DNA from: Glandiceps talaboti
Lineage: Eukaryota > Hemichordata > Enteropneusta > Spengelidae
Assembly: GCF_964340395.1 (NCBI RefSeq)
Contig: NC_135552.1
Location: 4,849,201 to 4,913,200, forward strand
Reading direction: 5' to 3'
Length of the DNA stretch: 64,000 bases
A model generated the notes under the pieces. The model was not told the DNA's origin. It saw only the letters and a list, made by a program, of their open reading frames with translations, and made no database searches. Below, in pieces: positions 11,045 through 27,891 of the stretch. Every line of letters begins with the position of its first letter. Positions within the stretch are counted from its first letter, which is position 1. A program made the position numbers and the translations under genes.

Positions 11045-12567
11045 GATTCACGAGAAAGATTTTCCTTGTATCGAGTTTGGTTATCCTCATCACATTGGGT
11101 CTGCATATGTTGTTCGCACAACGGTTACACTTCAAACGAGCAAGGGTAAAGGCTTGGCAATCTACGCACAATGCTAATACCAATCTCCAAAATATGACCG
11201 CTGAAGTCAACAATTTGAACATTGCACTCAAAGAGGGCATGTACAAGAAATTGGAAGTTGAAGAAAGGGTATTGCAAGTGATCGAGAACATCAGCGTAGA
11301 GGAAAGATCGATGGTAATGCAACGAAACGAACTCAGTGTGGATGATGCTATGCTGCTTAGAGCATTGGTGTATAATTCTTCAATGACAAGACTAAAACAA
11401 ATATTCAAGGAAGTGGTCATCACAGGCCGGACACTAACAATTGGTGTTATAGGAGGTTCCATCTCAGCTGGGGGTGGCCTGTCTCATTGGGATAGAGTTT
11501 ACATTTATCGAATAGCAGAGTCCCTCAGACGAATGCTAGGTACCCCAGTGGAGGTTTATAATGGTGCAGTCGGTGCAATAAATAGTCGTGATTGTTTACT
11601 GTGTTTACATTCATTTATCAACGTCAGTAACATTGACATTCTGTTCTGGGAGTTTGCTGTGAATGACCTCCAGATATATGTAGAAGGCGCTCAGGAGAGC
11701 CTAACAAGGTACATCATGAAACGATACCCAGCTCAGATGATATATGTAAATTTTATCCACGGAGGAATGATTGAAAGGAAAACATGCAATTTAAAAGAAG
11801 AGTTTAGAAGTGACCCATTAAGTAGATACTATGACATTCCATCAATTAGTTTAGCTCGTGCGATGTGTCCATTAATTAAAGCTGGAAAGGCAAGCGACTT
11901 ATGGGTACACTCAGATTTGCGTAAGCATCCTGGTGAAAAGACACACCAAATTGGCGCACTCATTATCTTACACGTACTAAGGGAAACTCTGCTTGAAACA
12001 TTAAATATGCTCGAAGAAGAAATTTCAGGACGCCCTTCAAGTTCCTATGGGAGTCAACAGAATAACATTATAAATGTTGATCCGTTATTTGAAGAAACTG
12101 TTGATGTTGCCGACGCACAGTGCTGGACGACTTTGAAGTCGGGATATAGTAGTCTCCATGGAAATACAAAACGTATGCTTGAACCAATTGAAAACTATGG
12201 TTGGAAATATTATAATCTTAAATTGGCAGGGGAAGTACGGGCTGATACGAAAGCATCGTGGCAAACTGACAAAAAAGGTCACAATATAACCTTTCTTTTA
12301 GATATAGTTCCGTATAATGATGCAAACTTTTCAGTGTTGTTGTTGGGTAGGCTATCTTCAAATAAAATTGTCGTTGTTGTGGACAAGTCCGATCCAATAT
12401 TGGCTTCATGTACGGCAGAAAAAGATATGAATAATCCGAATCCATTCCGTGGTTTACAAATACCCAACACAACGTTAGAAGCTGGACTGCACACCATAAC
12501 ATTTAGGAATATTGACTCAGAGTTATTCATCTTAAATGCCATTGTAGCTTACACCATAGATACATAA
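11045..12567 (+). CDS. SGNH/GDSL-like hydrolase, N-terminal membrane anchor (terminal exon; 5' exon not found)
   Basis: The open frame translates to about 507 residues from the exon start. Numbering below uses a 518-residue frame beginning at 11011. A hydrophobic segment (about 17-36) followed by a polar region suggests a type II membrane or signal-anchored protein. The SGNH blocks are GVIGGSISAG with Ser150, a YNGAVGA glycine block (183-189), FAVND with Asn218, and SDLRKHPG with Asp302/His306. Spacing is D-x3-H, where D-x2-H is usual. The family hydrolyses esters (lipids, acylated glycans); the substrate here is unknown. A polypyrimidine tract ending CTCACAG at 11038-11044 is a strong splice acceptor, and the frame has no ATG before 11107 (residue 33). 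The start is therefore probably in an upstream exon, unless translation begins at 11107 inside the hydrophobic segment. The stop is TAA at 12565-12567. The rest of the protein (about 340-518) may be a beta-rich C-terminal domain I do not recognise. Confidence 0.8.
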
Positions 12568-12806
12568 AACAGAGTATTTACTGACTTTGTATGTAAGCTT
12601 TACTCATTCTATAACCGTTGTCCAGGCTTCAGTACAAACATTCGTTGACGCTTTAATTTATTGAAATAGAAGAAAATTTGAACGAGCTGCTTTCACAAAA
12701 GCGGTCAGGTGGTGGGTGGCGGGAGATTTGGAGGGGGTATTTGTAAATGTTGGGTATATATAAGGGGATATCTGAAAAAAGATTTGATTAAAAGGAGGTT
12801 CTTGAA

Positions 12807-12812
12807 AATAAA
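12807..12812 (+). terminator. Candidate polyadenylation signal (AATAAA)
   Basis: First canonical AATAAA downstream of the hydrolase stop, 240 bp after it. The rest of 12568-13376 shows nothing else. Confidence 0.3.
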
Positions 12813-13373
12813 TGAGCAGGCTGCCTGTGGGGTATGATTGAACTTAATCGACGTCAAACCCTGCCTGACGTTGATTGGTATGGCAGGAGCTGTTACAACA
12901 TCCATCAGTTACACTCGGTGGGTCAGACTGAATTGAGTCATCGCTTCAAATGTATGTTCATGTATATACAGACTCATTGAATAACCAGTGGAAGTCAGAG
13001 AAGTCTCGGTAATAGAGTCTACGGAAAATGATGACCGACAACAACATACATTCTTTTATACGCATACGTCAAAATGATTTACACAACACAAAATGGTACT
13101 GTCAGAAGACAAGTGGGTGTTTTCAATACCTTTATTTTAGACGACATCAAAGTACGTAATTAGAAAACCGTGATATGTGAATTGTTTTGGTGACTATTTG
13201 GAACTGTTTGTTTGTGAAATGCGTAATAGTGCCCCCATTGATCTTGGCATTAGGTTCTTTTGTTTGTATATTGACAAACTCTCATGAGTAATGCATGTGA
13301 TATGGGATGGTGGGTCAGTGGCGTATTGACATAGACAGTTTGTATGTCCCGTAAGTGGAGATTATGCTGTGCT

Positions 13374-13376
<3 letters not shown>

Positions 13377-13412
<36 letters not shown>

Positions 13413-13477
13413 GCATGCGTGCGCATGTATGTATGTATGTATGTATGTATGTATGTATGTATGTATGTATGTATGTG

Positions 13478-13509
<32 letters not shown>

Positions 13510-13532
13510 TGTGTGTGTGTGTGTGTGCGTGC

Positions 13533-13584
<52 letters not shown>

Positions 13585-14637
13585 CTGTTTTGACACGATA
13601 GCTCAAAAACCACAGAGCCGATTCTAATGAAACTTGCTACATACCTTCCATATACTTATCACAGGAACTGATCAGATTTTGGTAAACATCGATCTAGTGA
13701 ACATTAATTAAGTCATTTGCATAATTGATGGGTTTTAATAATTAGGCTGTATCTTAAGAATGCACACTTTAAATTCAGCATAATTTACAAAGTGCATATG
13801 TCGTATATAGTTTGTGGATGTAGAGAAATAATTGCATAATGAATGATTTGTAGTAATTAGGCTAAATCTGAAAAATGAACATTTCAAATTCCGCAATTTA
13901 TGGTACACAAATTAGCCATAACAAAGCACACATGTTCTAAAAAGCTTTTTGGCATAGTTTTTAGTTTAATGCTTAATTTACATAATTAATGATTTTAAAT
14001 AATTAAGCATTATCTAAAGAATGCATACTTCAAACTCTGCAACAATTGGTACATACATCAACCTTAATCAGCATATATGTCCTATGAAGTCTGTTGGCAT
14101 AAACTGTTTAGTTTTAATGACTAATTTGCACAATTAATGATATTTGGCAATTTAGCCCATGTATATATAGAATGCAAGCTTCAATTTGATATAATTTGGT
14201 TCAAACATCAACCATAACAAATCACACGTGTTTGATATAGTTTGTATGTAGTTTTTGTCAATGTGATGTTTAATTTGCATAAATAATCATTTTTGTTAAT
14301 TAGGCAATATCTTTGCAATGCAAGATTTAAATTTCAGATAATTTAGTATATGCTTTGATGGTAAAGAAGAGCATGTCATGTTATATCCTTTAAAGCTTGT
14401 TGTTGTAGCGTATTATCGTAATGCTCATAGTTAATCTATACATAATTATTTTTCGATCTTTAGGCAATATGTTAACGATGCAATCTCCAAATTTCATATA
14501 GTTTCATATATTAATTTTCCAAATAAAGGGTACATCCTGTATAATACCTATAGTTCAGACTTTTGCATTACAACAATAGGTATAGGCGAAAAAGTGCATG
14601 AGCCCTTACGGGAGGCATTCAGTTTAAATCTGGTTCA
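13377..14637 (+). repeat. Repeat family R1, copy B (microsatellite head, ~6 degenerate tandem units)
   Basis: Head: (CTGT)n, (ATGT)n and (GT)n at 13377-13583. The lead-in is AGCTCAAAAACCACAGAGCC followed by GATTCTAATGAAACTTGCTAC, as in copy A. About six degenerate units follow with TTTGCATAATTAATG-like cores near 13717, 13830, 13975, 14123, 14272 and 14436. The end is near CAGTTTAAATCTGGT, as in copy A. Two copies with the same start, order and end mark a dispersed element. Confidence 0.78.
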
Positions 14638-14736
14638 GTAATCGTTGTGAACCTTCCACTGCGCGTCACTGATGCACTGGCAACTATTGTAGGCCAAGCA
14701 GGTCAAATGGAATATCTTGCTTTGGATTATCAATAG

Positions 14737-14858
<122 letters not shown>

Positions 14859-15668
14859 CCACGCACGATTGCGATTTAAAAAAATTAATTTTACGATTGT
14901 CAAATAAATATATTCTGGCTACTAAGACGAGAAAGTTGATGACCATCGTTTTACAAAAAATAAATACAAATAAAATGTAGTCCTTTCCACCCCGTGTTTT
15001 CATCAGGTGTAGTACAGCATAATTTTGAAGGTGAAATATTATGAATGAAGTCCAGAAAACATTAATACATTTTAGTCAGTTTACTTTGAAAGGGGTGGTT
15101 GGATGGGGTGGAGTGGGTGGTATGTGGTTAAACTTAAATTATGAATAATTTGAAGTCACGCCTACATTGTAGTTGAATTGGGGAAAGCCATAGTCTTTAT
15201 GAAATTCTAGTATAGTATTGAAAATTATGTTCAGGTATAGTTAGTGGGACTCAGTAGAAATGTAGAGATTCTGCAATGCCCTCACCGGTCTCTGTATTTG
15301 ATTCCTTTGTTTTTATACTGTTAGACTGTACTGACAACGAGACACGTTGAACGTTTACCTGTGATCGGTAAAAACGACCCAAGTGTGCAATCGAATTCTT
15401 GCATATATTTTGAATTGTAAATAGAAGTTGACACATTGTCAAATTTATTCAGTATCAACGTGAGATTTCTAACAAATGCGAAAGTTGACTTCTTGTGAAA
15501 AGACATTTTAATGTGTGAACAAAAGTTTAAAACTCGTCATATATTCAGATGCAAAAACTAGTTTGCCAAAAAAAAGTTCATAGTAGATCCATGTTAAAGA
15601 TACAGAATTTGTCAAAATGTTCGTATGTGTTGCCCCGTGTGTTGTATGTGTGATAAACCATTGTTAAG
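14859..15668. other. No gene recognised
   Basis: AT-rich sequence with only short unsupported frames. Confidence 0.4.
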
Positions 15669-15675
15669 GGTGATG

Positions 15676-15725
<50 letters not shown>

Positions 15726-15728
15726 CAC

Positions 15729-15770
<42 letters not shown>

Positions 15771-15793
15771 AATGATGATGATGGTGATGTTGG

Positions 15794-15876
<83 letters not shown>

Positions 15877-15882
15877 CGATTG
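15669..15882 (+). repeat. (GAT)n-(GTT)n-(GAT)n trinucleotide repeat
   Basis: Two long GAT blocks flank a GTT block of about 60 bp. The Met-, Asn-, His- and Gln-rich frames are artefacts. Confidence 0.97.
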
Positions 15883-16241
15883 CTTGATTGATTGATTTTG
15901 TATCAAAATACACAATCGCAGTGTACTGTATTTCTTAAAAAGCGTTGTTTTACATATTTTACAATATCCACACTAAAATAATTACCGGTTATAAAATGCC
16001 AATGAGAACATCACATACTGCAATGAAACGAGTCTATACTACATTATGTGAGTATTTGTTGTAGGATTCTAATGATGTGAATCTATAGGGGCAATATTTG
16101 GTGAATGTTATGATGACGTCACACATTATGGTCAAATTTCATTGTGAACCAATCTTCAATATCGAATTGATCACTTGATTATTGATTTTATCTAAAATTG
16201 CCATGATATGTCGATTTAGTGCTGATGATTATGACCGCAGT

Positions 16242-16247
16242 TTTATT
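16242..16247 (-). terminator. Candidate polyadenylation signal (AATAAA on minus)
   Basis: TTTATT on the plus strand, about 40 bp past the stop codon of the minus-strand gene at 16286-16981. Confidence 0.45.
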
Positions 16248-16285
16248 AAATTATTTGCAAAATGATTCATTGGCATCTACACGGT

Positions 16286-16981
16286 CTACTCCACGCCGTT
16301 CGTTAACCCCTGTTGCTGTTGTGTGTTTTCTCTCACTTTGTCATTCACGCCCTCTACGGCACGACTATCTGAGTGTTCTTCTCCGAGGATCTCCCAAAGT
16401 GATTTATCTTTCCGAACCAAGGATTTTTCCAACTTCACAAATCTCGGGTCGTCTACACTTTTCATACTCGCTTCCATGTCGTTCAATTTTCTCATGATTT
16501 CTCTTTCTCGTAGAGTAGATTCATCACTATCAGGTAGCCAATTGATTCCATGCAGGTGAGTAAAGCGTTCCGTACCGCCGTTTTTATCACCATTTAGAAA
16601 ATCGATTCCCATCGGTAGAAGCGAGGTCTTTTCGAGATCTTTGGCAAGGTAACTGGCACTTTTCTTCGGTTTAGCGAGTACCCTTCGAGATTTGACATCT
16701 GGTTCTGTCTGTTTCATAACTATTTCTGGTAGAAATGGTACATGCGGTATTCCCATGTCTCGCAGTTCCTGTTCTTTGCATGCTTGGTTGACAATGAATG
16801 TTTGTTTCTGCATATCAAGTAGCCTCTGACTTCTTCGTTGATCCTTATTGATTCTACTCAGACTCTGTTCAAGAACTAACGTCTCCAGCTGATTGTCGTG
16901 TAATAATATCTTAGAAACATTGCTAACAGGCAGAGGACCTGTGTGTTTCTTCTTCTTCGAATGTACAACTGGTGTCGACAT
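16286..16981 (-). CDS. Unrecognised 231-residue basic/charged protein
   Basis: Single open frame starting ATG at 16981 (context AGCAATGT) and ending TAG. It is much longer than chance for this AT-rich region, with balanced, non-repetitive composition. The N-terminus has a KKKK basic cluster at residues 9-12. A highly charged middle (about 45-75) and the stretch at about 163-200 look helical, possibly coiled-coil. A short QQQQ run lies near the C-terminus. No signal peptide or membrane segment is visible, so an intracellular protein is likely. A TTCACTAG acceptor-like site just upstream (about 17000) may end a 5' UTR intron, and AATAAA lies about 40 bp downstream. The region upstream is the duplicated block 17045-17620. 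I do not recognise the family; it could also be an intronless retrocopy. Confidence 0.7.
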   Translation of the reverse strand: MSTPVVHSKKKKHTGPLPVSNVSKILLHDNQLETLVLEQSLSRINKDQRRSQRLLDMQKQTFIVNQACKEQELRDMGIPHVPFLPEIVMKQTEPDVKSRRVLAKPKKSASYLAKDLEKTSLLPMGIDFLNGDKNGGTERFTHLHGINWLPDSDESTLREREIMRKLNDMEASMKSVDDPRFVKLEKSLVRKDKSLWEILGEEHSDSRAVEGVNDKVRENTQQQQGLTNGVE

Positions 16982-17044
16982 TGCTGCTTTTTTCCTCTTC
17001 CTAGTGAATAGAGTAAATGCAGTAATCCTCGCGTAGATAAATTC

Positions 17045-17620
17045 TTCAATTTTTCACAGTAAATGTCGAGGTCTATTGGGAAAACAAAAAAACAAAAAGA
17101 TACTTTTAAAGTATTTTTACATTTACGCGAACTCTATATCACAGAGAAAATAAAGGAAAAAAACACAAACTTGGTCGGGTTCCTTCTTTGTTCCGTTCAA
17201 TAGCAACTTATAAATGCTAAAAAATATTGAAAGAACGACATTTTTTAAAATTAATTAAGTAGGAATATTTTGGTCTACGTCTGTGTCATTTTTTTAAATA
17301 ATCTTTACGGTACAGGGATATTTCTTACAAACAGCGGGATAAAATATAGTCTACGTCAACAAGTGTTACAGTTGAAAACAGACTGTGGTATTATTGCGGC
17401 TTTTAAAAAATGATATATTCATAAACATGTAGGCAGTGACGTCATTATGACCCTACACAAATTATAATAACATATTAAAAACGGTTCACAGTGACAAACA
17501 GATTAATTATTAAATCCAGACATCTGTTGCTAGGCAACGAAATTGTAACATACGTTGTAACTCATCACATCAGGCACGTACGAAACATTAGAACGTTTAA
17601 TTTGGAAAACGTCACTTTGA
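17045..17620 (+). repeat. Diverged duplicate of 590-1130, upstream of the 231-residue gene
   Basis: Collinear with 590-1130 over several hundred bases, with indels (shared blocks are listed there). Because it begins about 65 bp upstream of the ATG at 16981, it may overlap that gene's 5' UTR or promoter. Confidence 0.6.
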
Positions 17621-17939
17621 AAAACCGAAATACAATTTGAATCCAAATTATAATTTGACTCTATTGTTAAAAGATTGCCAGCAATTCCAAATTAAACGCT
17701 TGACACAACATGGATCTATTGTACATTTCGGACTATTGAAAACATCAGACGGGGGATGATGGGTAATACTATTGAAATCTCCATGACAACGATAGCCTAA
17801 ACATACAGTTTTATCAGTACAGTGGTTTTCATATTCATTAACCTTGAATATGTCTAACAACAGACAAAATAGCGGTCTATTACTTTGCAGACTTTGGTCG
17901 TGTATGTGGTCGCTTGTGAATGTGTCACATTGAAATATA

Positions 17940-18014
17940 CTGTATGTATGTATGTATGTATGTATGTATGTATGTATGTATGTACCTATCTACCTGCCTC
18001 CCTCCCTCCCTCCC

Positions 18015-18074
<60 letters not shown>
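17940..18074 (+). repeat. (TATG)n / (CTCC)n / (TGTC)n microsatellite
   Basis: Three tetranucleotide blocks in series. The last, pyrimidine-rich on the plus strand, runs straight into a CAG. Confidence 0.97.
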
Positions 18075-18085
18075 CTACATATCAG

Positions 18086-18180
18086 AGTACATTGCACCTA
18101 AAGAGCGGGAATGGCAAGAACACTTTAGCACATACACTAGACTACGTGTTTTCATGACTTCTTACGTAAAACCTCTTTAG
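18086..18180 (+). CDS. Weak candidate terminal exon
   Basis: After the pyrimidine-rich (TGTC)n tract comes CCTACATATCAG, an acceptor-like site, then an open frame of about 31 residues of ordinary, non-repetitive composition (contains APKEREWQEHF) ending in TAG at 18178-18180. I recognise no family and see no partner exon, so it may be chance. Confidence 0.2.
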
Positions 18181-23870
<5,690 letters not shown>

Positions 23871-25545
23871 ATCTCGTAATATTATGATTGACTGTGAAAT
23901 CACGACTATATAATATGAACACCTCGTGATTCTACAAACAATTATGAAATCATAACTGTATAATATGAACACCTCGTGATCCTACAAACAATTATGAAAT
24001 CATAACTGTACAATATGAACACCTCGTGATCCTACGAACGATTATGACATCATAACTGTATAATATGAACACCTCGTGATTCTACGAACAATTATGACAT
24101 CATAACTGTATAATATGAACACCTCGTGATCCTACAAACAATTATGAAATCATAACTGTACAATATGAACACCTCGTGATCCTACGAACGATTATGACAT
24201 CATAACTGTATAATATGAACACCTCGTGATTCTACGAACAATTATGACATCATAACTGTATAATATGAACACCTCGTGATCCTACAAACAATTATGAAAT
24301 CATAACTGTATAATATGAACACCTCGTGATCCTACAAACAATTATGAAATCATAACCGTACAATATGAACACCTCGTGATCCTACAAACAATTATGAAAT
24401 CATAACCGTATAATATGCACACCTCATGATCCTACAAACAATTATGACATCATAACTGTATAATATGAACACCTCGTGATCCTACAAACAATTATGACAT
24501 CATAACTGTATAATATGCACACCTCGTGATTCTACAAACAATTATGACATCATAACTGTATAATATGAACACCTCGTGATCCTACAAACAATTATGACAT
24601 TATAACTGTACAATATGAACACCTCGTGATCCTACAAACAATTATGAAATCATAACTGTATAATATGAACACCTCGTGATCCTACAAACAATTATGACAT
24701 CATAACTGTATAATATGAACACCTCGTGATTCTACAAACAATTATGAAATCATAACTGTATAATATGAACACCTCGTGATCCTACAAACAATTATGAAAT
24801 CATAACTGTATAATATGAACACCTCGTGATCCTACAAACAATTATGACACCATAACTGTATAATATGCACACCTCGTGATCCTACAAACAATTATGAAAT
24901 CATAACTGTATAATATGAACACCTCGTGATCCTACAAACAATTATGACATCATAACTGTATAATATGAACACCTCGTGATCCTACAAACAATTATGACAC
25001 CATAACCGTATAATATGAACACCTCGTGATCCTACAAACAATTATGACATTATAACTGTATAATATGATCACCTCGTGATCCTACAAACAATTATGAAAT
25101 CATAACTGTACAATATGAACACCTCGTGATCCTACAAACAATTATGACATCATAACTGTATAATATGCACACCTCGTGATCCTACAAACAATTATGAAAT
25201 CATAACTGTATAATATGAACACCTCGTGATCCTACAAACAATTATGAAATCATAACTGTATAATATGAACACCTCGTGGTCCTACAAACAATTATGAAAT
25301 CATAACTGTATAATATGAACACCTCGTGATCCTACAAACAATTATGAAACCATAACTGTATAATATGCACACCTCGTGATCCTACAAACAATTATGAAAT
25401 CATAACTGTATAATATGCACACCTCGTGATCCTACAAACAATTATGAAATCATAACTGTATAATATGCACACCTCGTGATCCTACAAACAATTATAAAAT
25501 CATAACTGTATAATATGATCACCGTGATTCTACAAACATGTTAAT
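23871..25545 (+). repeat. 50-bp satellite array, 32 in-register units plus degenerate edges
   Basis: From 23921 to 25520 every unit begins ACCTCGTGAT (or a one-base variant) exactly 50 bp after the last, giving 32 units with no indel. Each unit holds a dyad, TTATGA-AA-TCATAA or TTATGA-CA-TCATAA. Variants (T/C at base 11, GAAAT/GACAT, AATATGAAC/AATATGCAC) are shuffled among units. Units 23971-24120 and 24121-24270 form two matching 150-bp triplets. Flanks (23871-23920 and 25521-25800) carry increasingly decayed units. Confidence 0.98.
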
Positions 25546-27633
25546 CACGAATGAATAATATGAAAACCTACTAGCAATTATGAAACCACACTTGTATTAT
25601 AACGTCCTTTCTGAACACACGATTTTATACTATGAACACTTCTCTATTATGTAATGTATTATGAATATACACCATTTTTATATGGACACCTACACAACAT
25701 GAACATTTTCGTTTTATAATGTGAATAACTCTTTATACATGTAGTCGAAACTATGAATAGGCTATATGAACACCACACGATTTAGCAATGCATTATAAAA
25801 TCCAGAGCTTATAATACAGTGAATTTCACAATACCGTGGAGCTTTTCTATTCGATACAACCACACAGAAACCAATAAGAAACTGGACATACTACACTTTA
25901 AGATAGCAAGATTGAATGAGTAGAGTGTCTTGCTACATTTTGTCTCAGATATGAATTACACATGCCCACCATGCAGACATCAAATGAACACCGCAAAGGA
26001 CATTTCATCGAGTGTTTGATACTAAGAAAAACATTGGCACCCGAATGTCTGCATATGGAGTTGCAATACATGTAAATGGTTTATCTTAGACAAAACGTAT
26101 ATGAAAAAATGCGATCTTACTATTGACGTGTGGAATATGTAGTTTCTTTGGTTTCTGTGTGGTTGTATCAAACAGAAAAGCTGCACGGTATTTTGAGATT
26201 GACTATGTGAGTACCCCTTATTAGGCCCTATGCAGTTCCAGATGGAATCGCATTTGCAATGAAAAACAACTGAATCAAGATATATAATGTATATGTAGCA
26301 CTCTATCACCAAGATTTCGAATTCGGTATAGCATTTATTCAAGTATCCTTTATCGATAGCACATGTCATCTATTAGAAATCTTAAGAAGTAAACTTCTCA
26401 GCGAGTGCTCAACTATGCATCAATACTTCAAGTTCCTCACACCTTATATAGAATTTCCTGAAATCGCAGATCTTCAATTCTCGCTACAACTTTTCCATCT
26501 GAAAGCCTGTTCCCGTTTCTTGAATAATAAATGAAACTCGGGGTTTCACCGGTTTTTTTTTTGCAAGGAAGCCAACAATCATATGATAGAGTTAACACAG
26601 TATTCGGAGGCCATATTGGATTCTAAGTGACTACATTTTGTTATCTGTATCAAAAATGTGTACAGTGACTTCCGATTTTTAAAACAGAATGATTTTTAAA
26701 CTGATAATAGGTTGAGGGTTTCGTGAAAAATGTAACAGCAACAGTTTAAAGATTTTACTTCTGAGCGTATTCAACTTTAAACGACTTGCAGTACGTACAG
26801 ATTCGACTCGGATGCAACAGAGACGTAATGATCGCTTTGTATAGCGCTACAACGTAACAATATCGAGTATCATGTGTTAGTTTACTATCTCCAGACACTA
26901 CCTGCCCGATTGGCTAAGGCCCTAATCCGTTGACGGAGCGGTTGTGTCATGTTTTAAGAATTCATAGAGTAGTAGAAAAATATAGAACAATAACAAATAG
27001 GTCTTGTCGCAATAAAATTTACCATTGTCGTAAGACAGAAATGTTTGACCGATTATGGTTTCACTTGAGGAATAATGTTGCCTTGTATAGCTAGTATTGG
27101 TAAGTTGATCGTTATGCGATCATTTTCTAGAGTGTATACGAACAATACAGGACTAACGTTAATGTTTCATGAAACAAAGTAAAGTTAGAAAGCCGTGACT
27201 TTCGCAATGTACAGATGCAGTATCAATTCAAGCGACGCGTGGTGTCTCATTCCGATGGCTAGAAACCAGTCTTTGCCATGGTACTTGCTAATCGAACGGC
27301 TGTATTTTGCGATGTTTAAACAGAGATTTGACAAAGGCGGCTCTGTTCTTCTTTAATGTCCTTCCGTGGTTTGAACATTTACAAACTTAGTTTATTACTG
27401 TTATGAGAGGACGGCAAAGAATAATGGCTTCTGTGAGATTTACTACAAATACTAAATCAACAGGTGGTTGTTGATAACTATTCGTACGATTCGATTCATT
27501 TTTAACAATATTAAGTTTGGACTATTAAAAAAGGGTTTATGATACGTTGCAATAGCTCTAGTGATTCTCTATGATTTCTGAATAAAGAAGTTTTGGCAAT
27601 AATTGATAGTTTTTTGTAAAGAACTGTCACTGT
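25546..27633. other. Decayed satellite edge, then no gene recognised
   Basis: Up to about 25800 there are scattered TATGAACACC-like remnants of the 50-bp unit. After that I see no supportable feature. The 115-residue minus frame at 26022-26369 has no motif or splice context. Confidence 0.4.
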
Positions 27634-27891
27634 ATGTCTCAATGCCAGCAGTTTACAAGACCTAGAAGACCTTGGACTATGTCTACACGAGCACAAAGGA
27701 AAAAAGGAATGGCCTCTATCTATGAGGACTACAATACCCTAGGGGTTTTCTTGAGTTCCACATCATTAAGACATCAAACCAGACGAACGAGAAAGAAACG
27801 AAATTTGATCGCAAAAGTCAAACATGAATACATAATATCAGAAAATTGTAAAGCGCCAGGGATTAAACGGCTTATCAAATCTTTAGTATGA
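27634..27891 (+). CDS. Doubtful 85-residue basic ORF
   Basis: ATG-initiated frame rich in Arg/Lys (RRTRKKR near residues 49-55), ending in TGA. It is not low-complexity, but there is no recognised domain, and no splice or promoter evidence. It could be an exon fragment (a GCCAGCAG precedes part of it) or chance. Confidence 0.18.
   Translation: MSQCQQFTRPRRPWTMSTRAQRKKGMASIYEDYNTLGVFLSSTSLRHQTRRTRKKRNLIAKVKHEYIISENCKAPGIKRLIKSLV

Noticed and set aside
15625-15915. Poly-Met/Asp, poly-His and poly-Gln/Asn ORFs
   Set aside because: Frames of the GAT/GTT trinucleotide repeat.
23921-25520. CRISPR-like appearance of the 50-bp array
   Set aside because: Whole unit repeats with no variable spacers, in a eukaryotic context.
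26022-26369. 115-residue minus-strand ORF
   Set aside because: AT-rich composition, no motif, no splice or poly(A) context; within chance expectation.
26880-26950. Possible tRNA-like fold
   Set aside because: No consistent acceptor, T-arm and anticodon arrangement could be drawn; no tRNA gene found in the window by eye.
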